Source: Salinilacustrithrix sp003476595 (GTDB taxonomy: Bacteria; Actinomycetota; Acidimicrobiia; Acidimicrobiales; Salinilacustritrichaceae). Taken from it: a stretch of DNA of 64,000 nt. Made by a program: the position numbers and the translations under genes. Positions 16,540 to 25,136 of the stretch are shown here, piece by piece. The notes beneath the pieces were generated by a model. That model was given only the letters and a program-made list of their open reading frames with translations. It was not told the origin of the DNA and made no database searches. Location of the stretch: NCBI GenBank assembly GCA_963972525.1, contig CAXAUZ010000013.1:1-64000 (forward strand). Reading direction: 5' to 3'. The stretch's first letter is position 1; each line of letters starts with the position of its first letter.

Positions 16540-17628
16540 ATGAGCACCGATGCGCTGCACGAGCTGGACGACGATGCCATCCGCCTCATGGCCTTCCGGG
16601 TGTGGGGCTACAAGCAGGGCGAGCAGGTGTCGCTGCTCATCCACCTCGGCGACCGCCTCGGCCTCTTCCAGGCCATGGCCGGCGCCGGCCCGCTCACCGT
16701 GGCCGAGCTGGCCGAGCGGACCGAGCTGCACGACCGCTGGATCCGCGAGTGGCTGTGGGCCATGGCCGCTGCCGAGCTGGTCGAGCACACGCCGGGCGAG
16801 CCCGACCGCTTCGAGCTGAGCCGCGCCGGCCAGGCCGTGCTCGTGGACGAGGACTCCTCGCTGTTCTTCGCCGCCGGCGCGTTCAGCGAGCCCACCCGGC
16901 CCGACATCATCGACGACCTCGCTGACGCGTTCCGCACCGGCATCGGCCTGCCCTACGACCGCCAGGGCCCCCGAGGCGCGCACCGCACCGAGCGCATGCT
17001 CGGCCCGTGGGCACGCCTCGCCCTCGTCCCGGTGATCCTGCCGATGCTCGACGGTGTGGTCGCCAAGCTCGAAGCGGGGGCGGACGTGTGCGACGTCGGC
17101 TGCGGGTCCGGCGTCGCCCTCGAGGCGATGGCGAAGGCCTACCCGGCTTCCCGGTTCACCGGCTACGACCTGTCCCGCAACGCGGTCGAGATCGCCCGCC
17201 GGAAGATGGCCGACGCGGGCATCGACAACGTCGAGATCGTCCACGCCCGCGCCGAGGACCTGCCGGCCGAGCCGACCTTCGACCTGGTGCTCACCTTCGA
17301 CTGCCTCCACGACATGACCCGCCCCGACGAGGCGCTGGCCGCGGTCCGGGGCTCGCTGCGCGACGACGGCACGCTGCTCGTGAAGGAGATCAAGTGTGCC
17401 GACACGCTCGAGCAGAACCGGGCCAACCCGATGCTGGCGATGATGCTCGGCTTCTCGATCACGTCGTGCATGTCGTCGGCCATGAGCGAGCCGGGAGGCA
17501 TGGGCCTCGGCACGGTCGGCCTGCCCGAGAGCCGGCTGCGCGAGCTGGCGGAGGCGGCCGGGTTCACCAGCGTCGTGCGCCACGACCCGGGCGAGCCGTC
17601 GAACGTGTACTACGAGGTGCGCCCGTAG
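16540..17628 (+). CDS. SAM-dependent methyltransferase with N-terminal winged helix
   Basis: A 362-residue class I methyltransferase. Residues about 25-110 form a dimerisation/winged-helix region (LLIHLGDRLGLF, DRWIREWLWAM) like that of Rv2258c-type and O-methyltransferase proteins. The SAM site is VCDVGCGSG at 183-191, with GYDLS for the acidic ribose contact and LTFDCLHDM at motif IV. The substrate is unknown; such enzymes act on small hydroxylated or lipid molecules. The start is ATG at 16540. The short divergent spacing from the DUF429 gene suggests shared control. Confidence 0.8.
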   Translation: MSTDALHELDDDAIRLMAFRVWGYKQGEQVSLLIHLGDRLGLFQAMAGAGPLTVAELAERTELHDRWIREWLWAMAAAELVEHTPGEPDRFELSRAGQAVLVDEDSSLFFAAGAFSEPTRPDIIDDLADAFRTGIGLPYDRQGPRGAHRTERMLGPWARLALVPVILPMLDGVVAKLEAGADVCDVGCGSGVALEAMAKAYPASRFTGYDLSRNAVEIARRKMADAGIDNVEIVHARAEDLPAEPTFDLVLTFDCLHDMTRPDEALAAVRGSLRDDGTLLVKEIKCADTLEQNRANPMLAMMLGFSITSCMSSAMSEPGGMGLGTVGLPESRLRELAEAAGFTSVVRHDPGEPSNVYYEVRP

Positions 17629-17680
17629 CAGCGCGTTCCGCAGCCGCTGCCAGTTCGCCGGGGCGCCGCCAGCTGAGACC

Positions 17681-20608
17681 TCAGGTGAGCGGCCGGTACA
17701 CGCCGGTCTCGTCGTCGAGCACCAGCGCCGAGCCGTCGGTGGGGATGCCCTCGGCGCGCAGCGGGCCGGTGCGCACCCGGTACCAGGTGGTGCGGGGGAT
17801 CTCGTCGACGACCCGGATGTAGCGGGGCCGATCGGCGGCGGCCAGCGACTGCACGGCGTCGGTGAGCCGGGGGGCGAGGCGGTCGAGGTCGGCCTGCCGG
17901 CCCGGGCGCAGGGAGATGGCGACGGCGACGGCGGCGGTGCCGTCGGCCTCCTCGGTCGGGTAGGCGACGCTGAGGTGGACCTCGTCCAGGCTGCTCACCG
18001 CGTCCTGCACGGGGATGGGCGGCGTCGCCCCGGCCGGCGTGCGGATCAGCGACTGGACGCCGCCGATCAGCCAGTGGTCGCCGTCTCCGTCGACGAGGAA
18101 CAGGTCGCCGGTGGCGAGCCAGGCGTCGTCGCCCTCGAACAGGGCGCGGAGCGAGCGGTCGGGGTAGGCGCCGTCGCGGTGGCTGAGCTTGGCGAGCAGC
18201 ATGCCGACCTCCCCGACGGCGCACTCCTCGGCGAAGCCGTCGGGGCCCTCGATGAGCCGGCTGGTCTCCACGTCGAAGCGGGCGATCTTCAGCGGCGCGC
18301 TGCCCGGGAGGCGCCGGCCCATCGAGCCGACCTTGTCGCTGGTGAGGTTGACGAGCACGGCGGCGCCCTCGGTGGACGCATAGAACTCGAGCACCTTGGC
18401 CGGGGCGAAGTGCTGCTCGACCCTGCGCCACAGGCCGGTGGGCATGCCGGAGCCGATGAACAGCCGGACCGGGTGGTGCTTGTCCCGCCCGCCGGTGGGG
18501 GCGTCGAGCATGTCGGCCGCCATCGTCCACGTGTAGGTGACCGCGGTGGCGCCGTAGCGGCGCACCTCCTCCCAGAACGTGTCGGGGTCGAAGCCCCGCG
18601 TCATGGCCAGACGGGCGCGGGACGCGAGGGCGGCCCCGATGCCGGTGAGCAGGGCCGAGGGGTGGTGGATCGGCGTGAGGCTGAGCACGGTGTCGGAGCG
18701 GCTCAGCGACGCCGAGGCCGCGGTACCGAAGGCGGACAGGGCCCAGCGCCCGTTGGTGATGCGGTTGACGCGGGTGCGCTCGCCGCTGCCGGTGAACAGG
18801 ACGAAGGCCAGGTCGTGGGCCCGTCCGGGGTTCGGCTCGTACCAGCCGGGGAGCTCGACCGACCCGGGGTCGATGGCCTCCATGTCGTCGACGGCCGAGC
18901 CCAGGTCGCGGGGTCCGCCGCCGCCACCGAGCACGTGGACCTTGACGACGCCCTTCAACCGGGTGGCCTGCTCGCCGTGCTCGGGGTCGGCGATGATGCG
19001 CCCCACGCGACCGAGCTCGATCTCGCGCTCCAGCGGGCCGTCGGGGCGCAGGAGCACGGCGACCGCGCCGAGCCGGTTGAGGGCGGCCACGATGCCGAGC
19101 GCGCTCGGGCGGGTGTCCATGAGCACGCCCACGTGGGAGCCGCGCCGCACGCCGATGCGGATCAGGCCGCGCACCACGTTGTCGATGCGCTCGTTCGCCG
19201 CCGCGTAGGTGTGCCCGCGGCCCTCGAACAGGAAGGCGGTGTCGTCGGGGGCGAGGGCGGCCTGCTCGGCGAAGATGCGGCCCATCGACACCTGGCTGGT
19301 CGGCCGCACCTCCTCGATGCGGTTGAGCCGGGCGAGGGAGCCGACCCCCTCCATGGCGAGCGAGCGGACGCCCCGGAGGCCGATCTTGGCCCCGGTGCCG
19401 ATGGTGCGCCCGACGCCAGTGGTGATGTTGGTGGCCAGGTTCACCGCCCGGGCCAGGTCGCTCTTGGGCCGACGGCTCGGGGGGTCGTCGGGGGAGAGGG
19501 GCGTGATGCCGGCCGGCACGGCCCCGTCCTCGTCGAGCCAGTGGGTCCACCCGACGACGGTGGGCCAGGTGGTCGTCGCCGCCTGCGCGCCGACCACCAG
19601 CCCGAAGTGGCCGGCGTCGATGGTGGCCTCGTGGACCGAGGCGCTCGGCGCGGCCTGGGCGACGGCCCGTACGACCTCGGGCGGCGCGATGTCGTCGGAG
19701 GTGCCGACGAAGCACAGGATCGGGCAGTCGATGTCGGCGAGGGTGACGGGCTGGTCGTCGATGACGAACCCGCCAGACAGCATCCGGTTGGACACGAGGA
19801 ACTGCTTCACGAGCTCGGCGATGGCCGGACCGGGCCAGGCCACCCAACCCTCGTCCATCAGGAACCGGCGCTGGCCCTCCCGGGGGAGCAGCGACTCCCG
19901 GTCGTGGAGCTGGAGCACGAACTGCAGCTGGTTGCGCGCCGTGGCCAGCGGGTCCAGCATGCGGAACCCGGCCCGGCTCATCCAGGCGGGCACGGTGAGG
20001 TTCGGCAGGACCTTGTCGGCGAGGAAGTCGATGACCTCCACGGCGAGGTCGTCGTCGAGGCCGAGGGGGAGCACGCCGTGGGTGTCCACCGGGCTGCCGT
20101 AGGTGATGAGGCTGGCGATGCCGTCCGCCCGCCGGTAGGCCGCCGCCTGGTAGCAGAACATCCCGCCCTGGCTGTAGCCCGAGAGGTGCACGGGCCCGCC
20201 GGTGCGCTCGACGACCTCGTCGATGGCGCCGGACAGGGCGAGGACGTGGTCGGTGAGCGTGCGCTCCAGCCCACCCTCCTCCCGCTCGGGCGCCCCGAAG
20301 TCGATCACCCACGGGTCGAGGCCGGCGGCGGCGAGGGCGCCGACCGCGCTGGACGACGGCGACACGTCGTAGATCTCCGCCGACAGCATCATCGGCGGGA
20401 CCAGCAGCACCGGCGAGCGGCGCGGCCCGTCCGGCTCGACGTTGCCGTAGCGCCGCAGCCGGTACATGCGGTGCGAGGTGACGACCTCGTAGGGCGTGTG
20501 CTCCTCGCCGGTCTCCAGCCCCCCGAAGCGAGCGACCTCCAGCGCGTTCTGCGCGGCCTGCCCGAGCCGCACCACCGACCGGGTGACCTCTCTCGGGATC
20601 AGCTGCAC
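17681..20608 (-). CDS. Bifunctional lipase / acyl-CoA synthetase-like fusion (Rv1683-like)
   Basis: A 975-residue two-domain protein matching the layout of mycobacterial Rv1683, annotated as a long-chain acyl-CoA synthase plus lipase linked to triacylglycerol metabolism. Residues about 60-370 are a PhaC-like alpha/beta hydrolase with nucleophile S146 in GYSQGG (PHA synthases have Cys here), an Asp in GTSDDI and a His in DAGHFG. Residues about 440-960 follow the AMP-binding fold. That domain is degenerate: its P-loop reads FTGSGERTR near 604-612 without the usual TSGTTGxPK Lys, and the C-terminal PRTTWYRVRTGPLR (938-951) lacks the catalytic Lys. Adenylation may therefore be altered or lost. 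The start is ATG at 20608. Confidence 0.8.
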   Translation of the reverse strand: MQLIPREVTRSVVRLGQAAQNALEVARFGGLETGEEHTPYEVVTSHRMYRLRRYGNVEPDGPRRSPVLLVPPMMLSAEIYDVSPSSSAVGALAAAGLDPWVIDFGAPEREEGGLERTLTDHVLALSGAIDEVVERTGGPVHLSGYSQGGMFCYQAAAYRRADGIASLITYGSPVDTHGVLPLGLDDDLAVEVIDFLADKVLPNLTVPAWMSRAGFRMLDPLATARNQLQFVLQLHDRESLLPREGQRRFLMDEGWVAWPGPAIAELVKQFLVSNRMLSGGFVIDDQPVTLADIDCPILCFVGTSDDIAPPEVVRAVAQAAPSASVHEATIDAGHFGLVVGAQAATTTWPTVVGWTHWLDEDGAVPAGITPLSPDDPPSRRPKSDLARAVNLATNITTGVGRTIGTGAKIGLRGVRSLAMEGVGSLARLNRIEEVRPTSQVSMGRIFAEQAALAPDDTAFLFEGRGHTYAAANERIDNVVRGLIRIGVRRGSHVGVLMDTRPSALGIVAALNRLGAVAVLLRPDGPLEREIELGRVGRIIADPEHGEQATRLKGVVKVHVLGGGGGPRDLGSAVDDMEAIDPGSVELPGWYEPNPGRAHDLAFVLFTGSGERTRVNRITNGRWALSAFGTAASASLSRSDTVLSLTPIHHPSALLTGIGAALASRARLAMTRGFDPDTFWEEVRRYGATAVTYTWTMAADMLDAPTGGRDKHHPVRLFIGSGMPTGLWRRVEQHFAPAKVLEFYASTEGAAVLVNLTSDKVGSMGRRLPGSAPLKIARFDVETSRLIEGPDGFAEECAVGEVGMLLAKLSHRDGAYPDRSLRALFEGDDAWLATGDLFLVDGDGDHWLIGGVQSLIRTPAGATPPIPVQDAVSSLDEVHLSVAYPTEEADGTAAVAVAISLRPGRQADLDRLAPRLTDAVQSLAAADRPRYIRVVDEIPRTTWYRVRTGPLRAEGIPTDGSALVLDDETGVYRPLT

Positions 20609-20671
20609 CGGGGTACCTCGGGATCCGTGTCTGTGGCGGCCTGCGCACCGCAGGCTACCGATGGCACTCAG

Positions 20672-20703
20672 GGTGACCGAATTGTCCGGTTCGGCCGGTC
20701 ACC
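20672..20703. promoter_or_regulatory. Inverted repeat between divergent lipid and acyltransferase genes
   Basis: GGTGACCG (20672-20679) and CGGTCACC (20696-20703) are perfect reverse complements 16 bases apart, with a smaller CCGAA/TTCGG pair nested inside. It lies between the divergent lipase-fusion gene and the hexapeptide acyltransferase gene, suiting a dimeric regulator of either promoter. Confidence 0.4.
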
Positions 20704-20730
20704 GAACCGGGAGGCCCGGTCGGGGACACT

Positions 20731-21333
20731 GTGACCGTGGACGACGACGACCGCAACGACGGCCTCGACCAGCTGCCGCCGTGGGAGCCGCCGGCGGCCC
20801 TGCCGGCGTTCGCCGCCTTCGGGCCCTACAGCGAGCTCGGCCAGCCGACCGTGTCGATCGAGAACCCGGCCGGCATCCACGTCGGCGCGTTCGTGAAGAT
20901 CGGTGCCCACGCCGTCCTCGAGGCTCTCGTGCCCGAGCGCGGGGTGACCCTGCGCATCGGGGATGCCGCCTACATCGGGCACTTCGCCCGCATCACGGCA
21001 GTGAACGAGGTGGTCATCGGCGAGGAGGCCATGGTGGCGGATCGGGTGTACATCTCCGACACGGGTCACGTGTACGAAGACGTCAGCCGACCGATCAAGC
21101 GACAGGGCCTGCGCGACGGACGTCGCGTGGAGATCGGGCGGGGGGCGTGGATCTGCATCGGGGCGGTCGTCGTCGGCAACGTGCGCGTCGGCGAGGGGGC
21201 CGTGGTGGGGGCGAACGCCGTGGTGACCCAGGACGTCCCCGACTTCACGGTGGTGGCCGGGAACCCGGCGCAGGTCGTGCGCCAGCACGATGGCGAGGAC
21301 TGGCGCTGGCTTGCGGCCCGAGGCCCGGCCTGA
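20731..21333 (+). CDS. Hexapeptide-repeat acyltransferase
   Basis: A 200-residue left-handed beta-helix protein of the WbbJ/LacA-like acyltransferase group. Imperfect hexapeptide turns run from about residue 48 to 180 (for example VKIGAH, AYIGHF, WICIGA, AVVGAN), ending in the signature VVAGNPAQVVR that closes these helices. It would transfer an acetyl or other acyl group to a sugar or similar acceptor; the acceptor is not known. An N-terminal acidic stretch (DDDDRND) precedes the domain. The start is GTG at 20731; a second GTG at 20737 is possible. Confidence 0.85.
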   Translation: MTVDDDDRNDGLDQLPPWEPPAALPAFAAFGPYSELGQPTVSIENPAGIHVGAFVKIGAHAVLEALVPERGVTLRIGDAAYIGHFARITAVNEVVIGEEAMVADRVYISDTGHVYEDVSRPIKRQGLRDGRRVEIGRGAWICIGAVVVGNVRVGEGAVVGANAVVTQDVPDFTVVAGNPAQVVRQHDGEDWRWLAARGPA

Positions 21334-21361
21334 GCTGGGACATGGCGGTCTGCGTTGCTCT

Positions 21362-22048
21362 TCAGTCGAGCGGGCCGGTGAGCGATGCCCGCTGCGACAG
21401 CTCGATGAAGTCGCCGTCGGGGAGGCGCACGAAGGAGATGTGGGCGACGTCGCCGAGGCGCACCGGCGCCAGCCCCTCGGTCATGCCGCAGGCGAGGGCG
21501 TGGTCATGGGCGGCGAGGACGTCGCGGACCTGGACGGTGAGGTAGCGGATGCCCAGGCCGTCACGGGACGTCGTCGGCGGACGGCCGTGGCGCAGCTTCA
21601 CGCTCAGCTTGGTCTCCCCGATCCGGAGGGTGCCCTCGCCCCGGTCGCCGCCGAAGGTCCGGTGCAGCACGTCGAGGGTGCGGTCGACGTCGGACGCCTC
21701 GACCAGCACGTTCACGCGCGTGCCGTCCTGGGTCGGCGGGGTCAGGGCGACGCGCATGCCGTCGGGCCCCTCTCGACCCTGGATGCCGTCCATCGCCCGG
21801 GCCGCATCGACGATGGCGATGGCGCTGTAGCCGGTGGTCGCGTCCGCCGGCAGCGGATCCCGGTGGGCGTTCAGCTTGAGCACGCCGCCGTGCAGGTCGT
21901 AGCGGTGCTGGTGCACGCCGCCACTGACCTTCAGCAGGTGGTCGAAGCGAAGCCCGAGCCCGTCGCCCCAGAACGCCTGGTGCGCATCGAGGTCGTTGGT
22001 CTGGATGCCGATGTCGATCGCCGGCTTGACGATCTCGAGCTCGCTCAC
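21362..22048 (-). CDS. VOC-family (glyoxalase/dioxygenase-fold) protein
   Basis: A 228-residue protein with two tandem VOC modules, each a beta-alpha-beta-beta-beta unit (residues about 5-100 and 130-215), ending in FVRLPDGDFIELSQR, a typical VOC metal-ligand strand. The superfamily includes glyoxalases, epimerases and ring-cleaving dioxygenases; no substrate can be assigned. The GTG start at 22048 overlaps the stop of the upstream oxidoreductase gene (GTGA), so the two are translationally coupled and may act in one catabolic route. Confidence 0.75.
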   Translation of the reverse strand: MSELEIVKPAIDIGIQTNDLDAHQAFWGDGLGLRFDHLLKVSGGVHQHRYDLHGGVLKLNAHRDPLPADATTGYSAIAIVDAARAMDGIQGREGPDGMRVALTPPTQDGTRVNVLVEASDVDRTLDVLHRTFGGDRGEGTLRIGETKLSVKLRHGRPPTTSRDGLGIRYLTVQVRDVLAAHDHALACGMTEGLAPVRLGDVAHISFVRLPDGDFIELSQRASLTGPLD

Positions 22049-22869
22049 CGGCCCACCACCAGCTCGGCGAGCAGCTCCATCGAGCGCAGCCAGCTGTCGA
22101 GGTCGCTGCGCCACGGGGCCGACACCACGTGCTGCACCCCGGCCTCGGCGTACGCGTCGGCCTCGGCCCGGATCTCGTCGGGGTCCATGCCCTGCGGGTC
22201 CCACCCGGTGCGCAGCGAGATCGTGAAGGTCTCCTCCGGGCGGTCCCGGCGCAGCCGCTCGATGACCGGGGCGGCCTCGTGGGGCTTCACGCCGATGATC
22301 TGGTGGCCGTCGCCCTTCTCGACGCCGCGGCGCAGCGCCCGTTCGCTCATGCCGCCGATCCAGATCGGGATGGGGTGCGCCGGCTGGGGCAGCACCCGGA
22401 CGTCGCGGAACGAGACGTGCTCGCCCTCGAACGTGGCCGGGTCCTCGGTCCAGGCCACCCGCAGGGCGTCGATGATCTCGTCGGTGCGGGCGCCCCGGTC
22501 GGCGAAGCCGTGGCCGAGGGCCTCGAACTCCCGCTCGGACCAGCCGACGCCGCCGGCGACCGTGACCCGCCCGCCGCTCAAGGCGTCGAGGGAGGCGAGC
22601 TGGTTGGCCAGCTCCAGCGGCACGTGGCTGGGCAGCACCAGCACGCTGGTGCCGAGGCCGATCCGCTCGGTGACGGCCGCCGCCCACGTGAGGGCCACCA
22701 TCGGGTCGAACAGGAACGGCGACGGGTAGCCCTGCTCGGCCGGGTGCACGATGTGGTCGCTGACCCACACGTCGGCGAAGCCGAGCTCCTCGGCCCGCCG
22801 CGCCGCCGTGGTGATGGCCTCGCTGGATGCGACCCGTCCGTACTGGGGGAGGTGGATGCCGACGTCCAT
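22045..22869 (-). CDS. LLM-class F420-dependent oxidoreductase
   Basis: A 274-residue luciferase-like TIM-barrel protein. Diagnostic segments are ADVWVSDHIVHP near residues 33-44, IGLGTSVLVLP, GGRVTVAGGVGWSEREFEALG and IPIWIGGMSERALRR. This subgroup normally binds coenzyme F420 and catalyses hydride transfer to small organic substrates; F420 use is inferred from family and phylum. The ATG at 22869 is 24 bases from the divergent antiporter start. It is coupled to the VOC gene by a 4-base overlap. Confidence 0.85.
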   Translation of the reverse strand: MDVGIHLPQYGRVASSEAITTAARRAEELGFADVWVSDHIVHPAEQGYPSPFLFDPMVALTWAAAVTERIGLGTSVLVLPSHVPLELANQLASLDALSGGRVTVAGGVGWSEREFEALGHGFADRGARTDEIIDALRVAWTEDPATFEGEHVSFRDVRVLPQPAHPIPIWIGGMSERALRRGVEKGDGHQIIGVKPHEAAPVIERLRRDRPEETFTISLRTGWDPQGMDPDEIRAEADAYAEAGVQHVVSAPWRSDLDSWLRSMELLAELVVGR

Positions 22870-22893
22870 GGGGCCGACCGTACGCTGTCGGCC

Positions 22894-24375
22894 GTGCTGA
22901 GCTCCGAGCCCCTGCTCCTCGGTGCAGCCGGGCTGGTGCTGGGCGGTGTGCTGGCGTCGAAGCTGGCCAACCGCCTCGGGGTCCCCGCCCTCCTGCTGTT
23001 CATCGGCCTGGGGATGCTCGCCGGATCCGACGGACTCGGGGGCATCGAGTTCGAGGACGTCGAGCTGACCCAGGGCATCGGGGTGGCCGCCCTCGCCCTC
23101 ATCCTCTTCGACGGCGGGATCGCCACCCGCTGGGAGGCGATCCGTCCGGTCCTCGCGCCCGGTGGCGTGCTCGCGACCATCGGGGTCGCCGCCACCGCCG
23201 GCATCACCGGGGTCCTCGCCGCCGCGATCCTCGACGTCCCCATCGAGGTCGGCCTCCTCCTCGGCGCCATCGTCTCCTCCACCGATGCCGCGGCCGTCTT
23301 CTCGGTGCTGCGATCCCGACGGGCCGGGCTCAAGGGCGGCATCCAACCGATGCTCGAGCTCGAGTCGGGGGCCAACGACCCCATGGCCGTCTTCCTCACC
23401 ATCGGCCTGGTCGAGATCGTCACCGGCGACACCGACAGCTGGTGGTCCCTGCTCCCGATGTTCGGTCAGCAGCTCGTGCTCGGCGCGATGCTCGGCGTGC
23501 TCGGAGGCTTGGCCGGCCGGGTGCTCCTCAACAAGGTGAACCTCGGCATCGACGGCCTGTACCCGGTGCTGACCCTGGCCGTCGCGGTCGCCACCTACGC
23601 CGGCACGGTGCTGCTCGGGGGCAGCGGCTTCCTCGCCGTGTACCTGTGCGGCCTGTGGCTCGGGAACCACGAGGTGCTGCACCGCAACTCGGTCATGCGG
23701 TTCCACGACGCCATCGCCTGGCTGGCCCAGATCGGCATGTTCCTCGTCCTCGGCCTGCTCGTGTTCCCGAGCGACCTGCCCGCGGTCACCTGGCAGGGGT
23801 TGCTCGTCGCCGCCGTCCTCGTGGTCGTCGCTCGACCCCTTGCCGTCGCGCTCTCGCTCACGCCCTTCCGGGTGCCGGCCCGCCAGCAGGCCGTCGTGGC
23901 CTGGGTCGGTCTCCGCGGCGCCACGCCGATCATCCTGGCCACCTTCCCCCTCGTCGCCGGCGTCGACGAGGCGGTCCTGCTCTTCGACGTCGTCTTCTTC
24001 GTGGTGCTCACGTCCGTGCTCATCCAGGGGACCACCCTCGGCCCGGTCGCCCGCCTCGCGCAGGTGACCGTCCCGGTGCCGAACCGGATGCCCGCGCCCC
24101 TCGAGGCGGGCGAGCCCCTCCCGGACGGGACCTCCCTGCGCCAGCTGGAGATCCCGTCCCGCTCCTTCGGGGACGGCCGAGCCCTGGTCGAGCTCCGCCT
24201 GCCCGAGCGGGCCCTGCTCGTCCTGGTGGACCGCGACGGCACCTACATCGTCCCCACCGGCGCGACCCGCCTCGCCGCCGGCGACAACGTCCTCCTCCTC
24301 GCCGACGACGGCACGTTCCAGCAGGCCCGAGACCGCCTCACCGCCCCCGACGAGGACGCGCCCGGCGCCCGGTGA
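22894..24375 (+). CDS. Potassium/proton antiporter, CPA1 family (NhaP2/CvrA-like)
   Basis: A 493-residue cation/proton antiporter with about 12-13 membrane helices. The conserved ion-site region is visible as SSTDAAAVFS (helix 5 area, near residues 129-138) and ELESGANDPMAVF. The C-terminal 90 or so residues (from about 405) form a soluble TrkA-C/RCK_C-like domain that binds nucleotides and gates related transporters. The role would be cytoplasmic K+ or Na+ and pH balance. The start is GTG at 22894, in a tight divergent arrangement with the F420 oxidoreductase gene. Confidence 0.9.
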   Translation: MLSSEPLLLGAAGLVLGGVLASKLANRLGVPALLLFIGLGMLAGSDGLGGIEFEDVELTQGIGVAALALILFDGGIATRWEAIRPVLAPGGVLATIGVAATAGITGVLAAAILDVPIEVGLLLGAIVSSTDAAAVFSVLRSRRAGLKGGIQPMLELESGANDPMAVFLTIGLVEIVTGDTDSWWSLLPMFGQQLVLGAMLGVLGGLAGRVLLNKVNLGIDGLYPVLTLAVAVATYAGTVLLGGSGFLAVYLCGLWLGNHEVLHRNSVMRFHDAIAWLAQIGMFLVLGLLVFPSDLPAVTWQGLLVAAVLVVVARPLAVALSLTPFRVPARQQAVVAWVGLRGATPIILATFPLVAGVDEAVLLFDVVFFVVLTSVLIQGTTLGPVARLAQVTVPVPNRMPAPLEAGEPLPDGTSLRQLEIPSRSFGDGRALVELRLPERALLVLVDRDGTYIVPTGATRLAAGDNVLLLADDGTFQQARDRLTAPDEDAPGAR

Positions 24376-24407
24376 GGGCCTGGGTCCGACTGCCCTGGCC
24401 GGCACGC

Positions 24408-24442
24408 GGGTAGCGACCGGGACAGACCAGCCACCCAGGAGC
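24408..24442 (+). promoter_or_regulatory. Shared promoter-like block A, upstream of the lipoprotein gene
   Basis: GGGTAGCGACCG (24408-24419) followed by CCCAGGAGC (24434-24442). The same two strings occur in the same order 12 bases apart at 33329-33361, upstream of the 21-codon ORF. GGGTA resembles the -10 element of SigB/SigF-type promoters. The second block contains the AGGAG ribosome-binding site of the downstream gene. Confidence 0.5.
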
Positions 24443-24447
24443 ACCCC

Positions 24448-24930
24448 ATGCCACTGCCCCGAACCGCCCGCCCCCTCGCCGCGGCTGCCGCAGGACTGCT
24501 GCTGCTCGCCGGCTGCGGAGACGATGACGACACCGGCGACGACGTCAGCATCGAGGACGTCACCGAGGAGTCCGGCCTCGACTACGGGCCCCTCGGGCAG
24601 GTCATCGAGGGCGGCGACCAGTACATCGGCGAAGAGGTCACCGTCATGGGCGAGGTCACCGCCCAGGTCAACGACCGGGTCTTCCACATCGCCGCCGAGC
24701 CCGACACCGACGGCCTCCTCGTCGTCAGCCAGGAGCCCATCGTCGACGAGCTCGACAGCGACGACGTCGTCGAGGTCACCGGCACCGTGCGGGAGAAGAA
24801 CGCAGACTCCTTCGAGGAGGAGTTCGACATGCCCTACGACGAGGCGTTCACCGACCTCCGCGGCCGCCACGCCATCGACGCCACCTCGGTCGAGGTCGTG
24901 GGCCAGGCCGCGGACCCCATCGACGAGTGA
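24448..24930 (+). CDS. Secreted lipoprotein with OB-fold-like domain
   Basis: A 160-residue lipoprotein precursor. The signal peptide ends in the lipobox LLAGC (19-23), so C23 should be lipidated and the protein anchored outside the membrane. The mature part is very acidic. Residues about 60-115 (YIGEEVTVMGEVTAQVNDRVFHI...VEVTGTVRE) resemble a small beta-barrel of the tRNA_anti/OB type seen in exported bacterial proteins of unknown role. An AGGAG site precedes the ATG. A promoter block upstream is shared with the region before the YihY gene, hinting at co-regulation, perhaps by an envelope or stress sigma factor. Confidence 0.75.
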   Translation: MPLPRTARPLAAAAAGLLLLAGCGDDDDTGDDVSIEDVTEESGLDYGPLGQVIEGGDQYIGEEVTVMGEVTAQVNDRVFHIAAEPDTDGLLVVSQEPIVDELDSDDVVEVTGTVREKNADSFEEEFDMPYDEAFTDLRGRHAIDATSVEVVGQAADPIDE

Positions 24931-24971
24931 CGCGGGCGGGCCGGCTCGCGGGGCTCCGGTACGGTGACCGG

Positions 24972-25045
24972 GCCCTCGTAGCCAAGCTGGTCAAGGCAGC
25001 GGACTTTTAATCCGAAGATCGTGGGTTCGAGTCCCACCGGGGGCA
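24972..25045 (+). tRNA. tRNA-Lys (anticodon TTT)
   Basis: A 74-nt cloverleaf: acceptor GCCCTCG (24972-24978) pairs with CGGGGGC (25038-25044, one G-T pair), the anticodon loop is CTTTTAA (25004-25010) with anticodon TTT at 25006-25008, and the T-arm is GTGGG-TTCGAGT-CCCAC (25021-25037). Discriminator A is at 25045. CCA is not encoded. The outermost anticodon-stem pair (24999/25015) is a G-A mismatch. Confidence 0.93.
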
Positions 25046-25080
25046 CGCGAACCCTTCGGCCCTGGGGCCTCGGGTTCGTG
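25046..25080 (+). terminator. Hairpin directly after tRNA-Lys
   Basis: CGAACCC (25048-25054) pairs with GGGTTCG (25072-25078), extendable by one G-T and one C-G pair outward. It begins right after the tRNA, so it probably ends the tRNA transcript. Confidence 0.5.
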
Positions 25081-25136
25081 GCCGATGCTCCGCATCGGCC
25101 CGGGTGGGGCTATCGATCATGAGGAGACGTCTGGGG

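Noticed and set aside
17975..20734. A 919-codon + strand open frame opposite the lipase fusion gene
   Set aside because: Composition is Gly/Arg/Val-rich shadow coding; the minus strand encodes clear domains over the same span.
22870..24870. Minus-strand extension of the LLM oxidoreductase frame through the antiporter and lipoprotein genes
   Set aside because: The LLM domain begins at ATG 22869; the extension is Asp/Glu/Gly-rich antisense to two well-supported + strand genes.
24972..25045. tRNA-Lys as an integration site for a mobile element
   Set aside because: No integrase and no repeated tRNA 3' end were seen in the flanking sequence; the neighbouring genes look ordinary.
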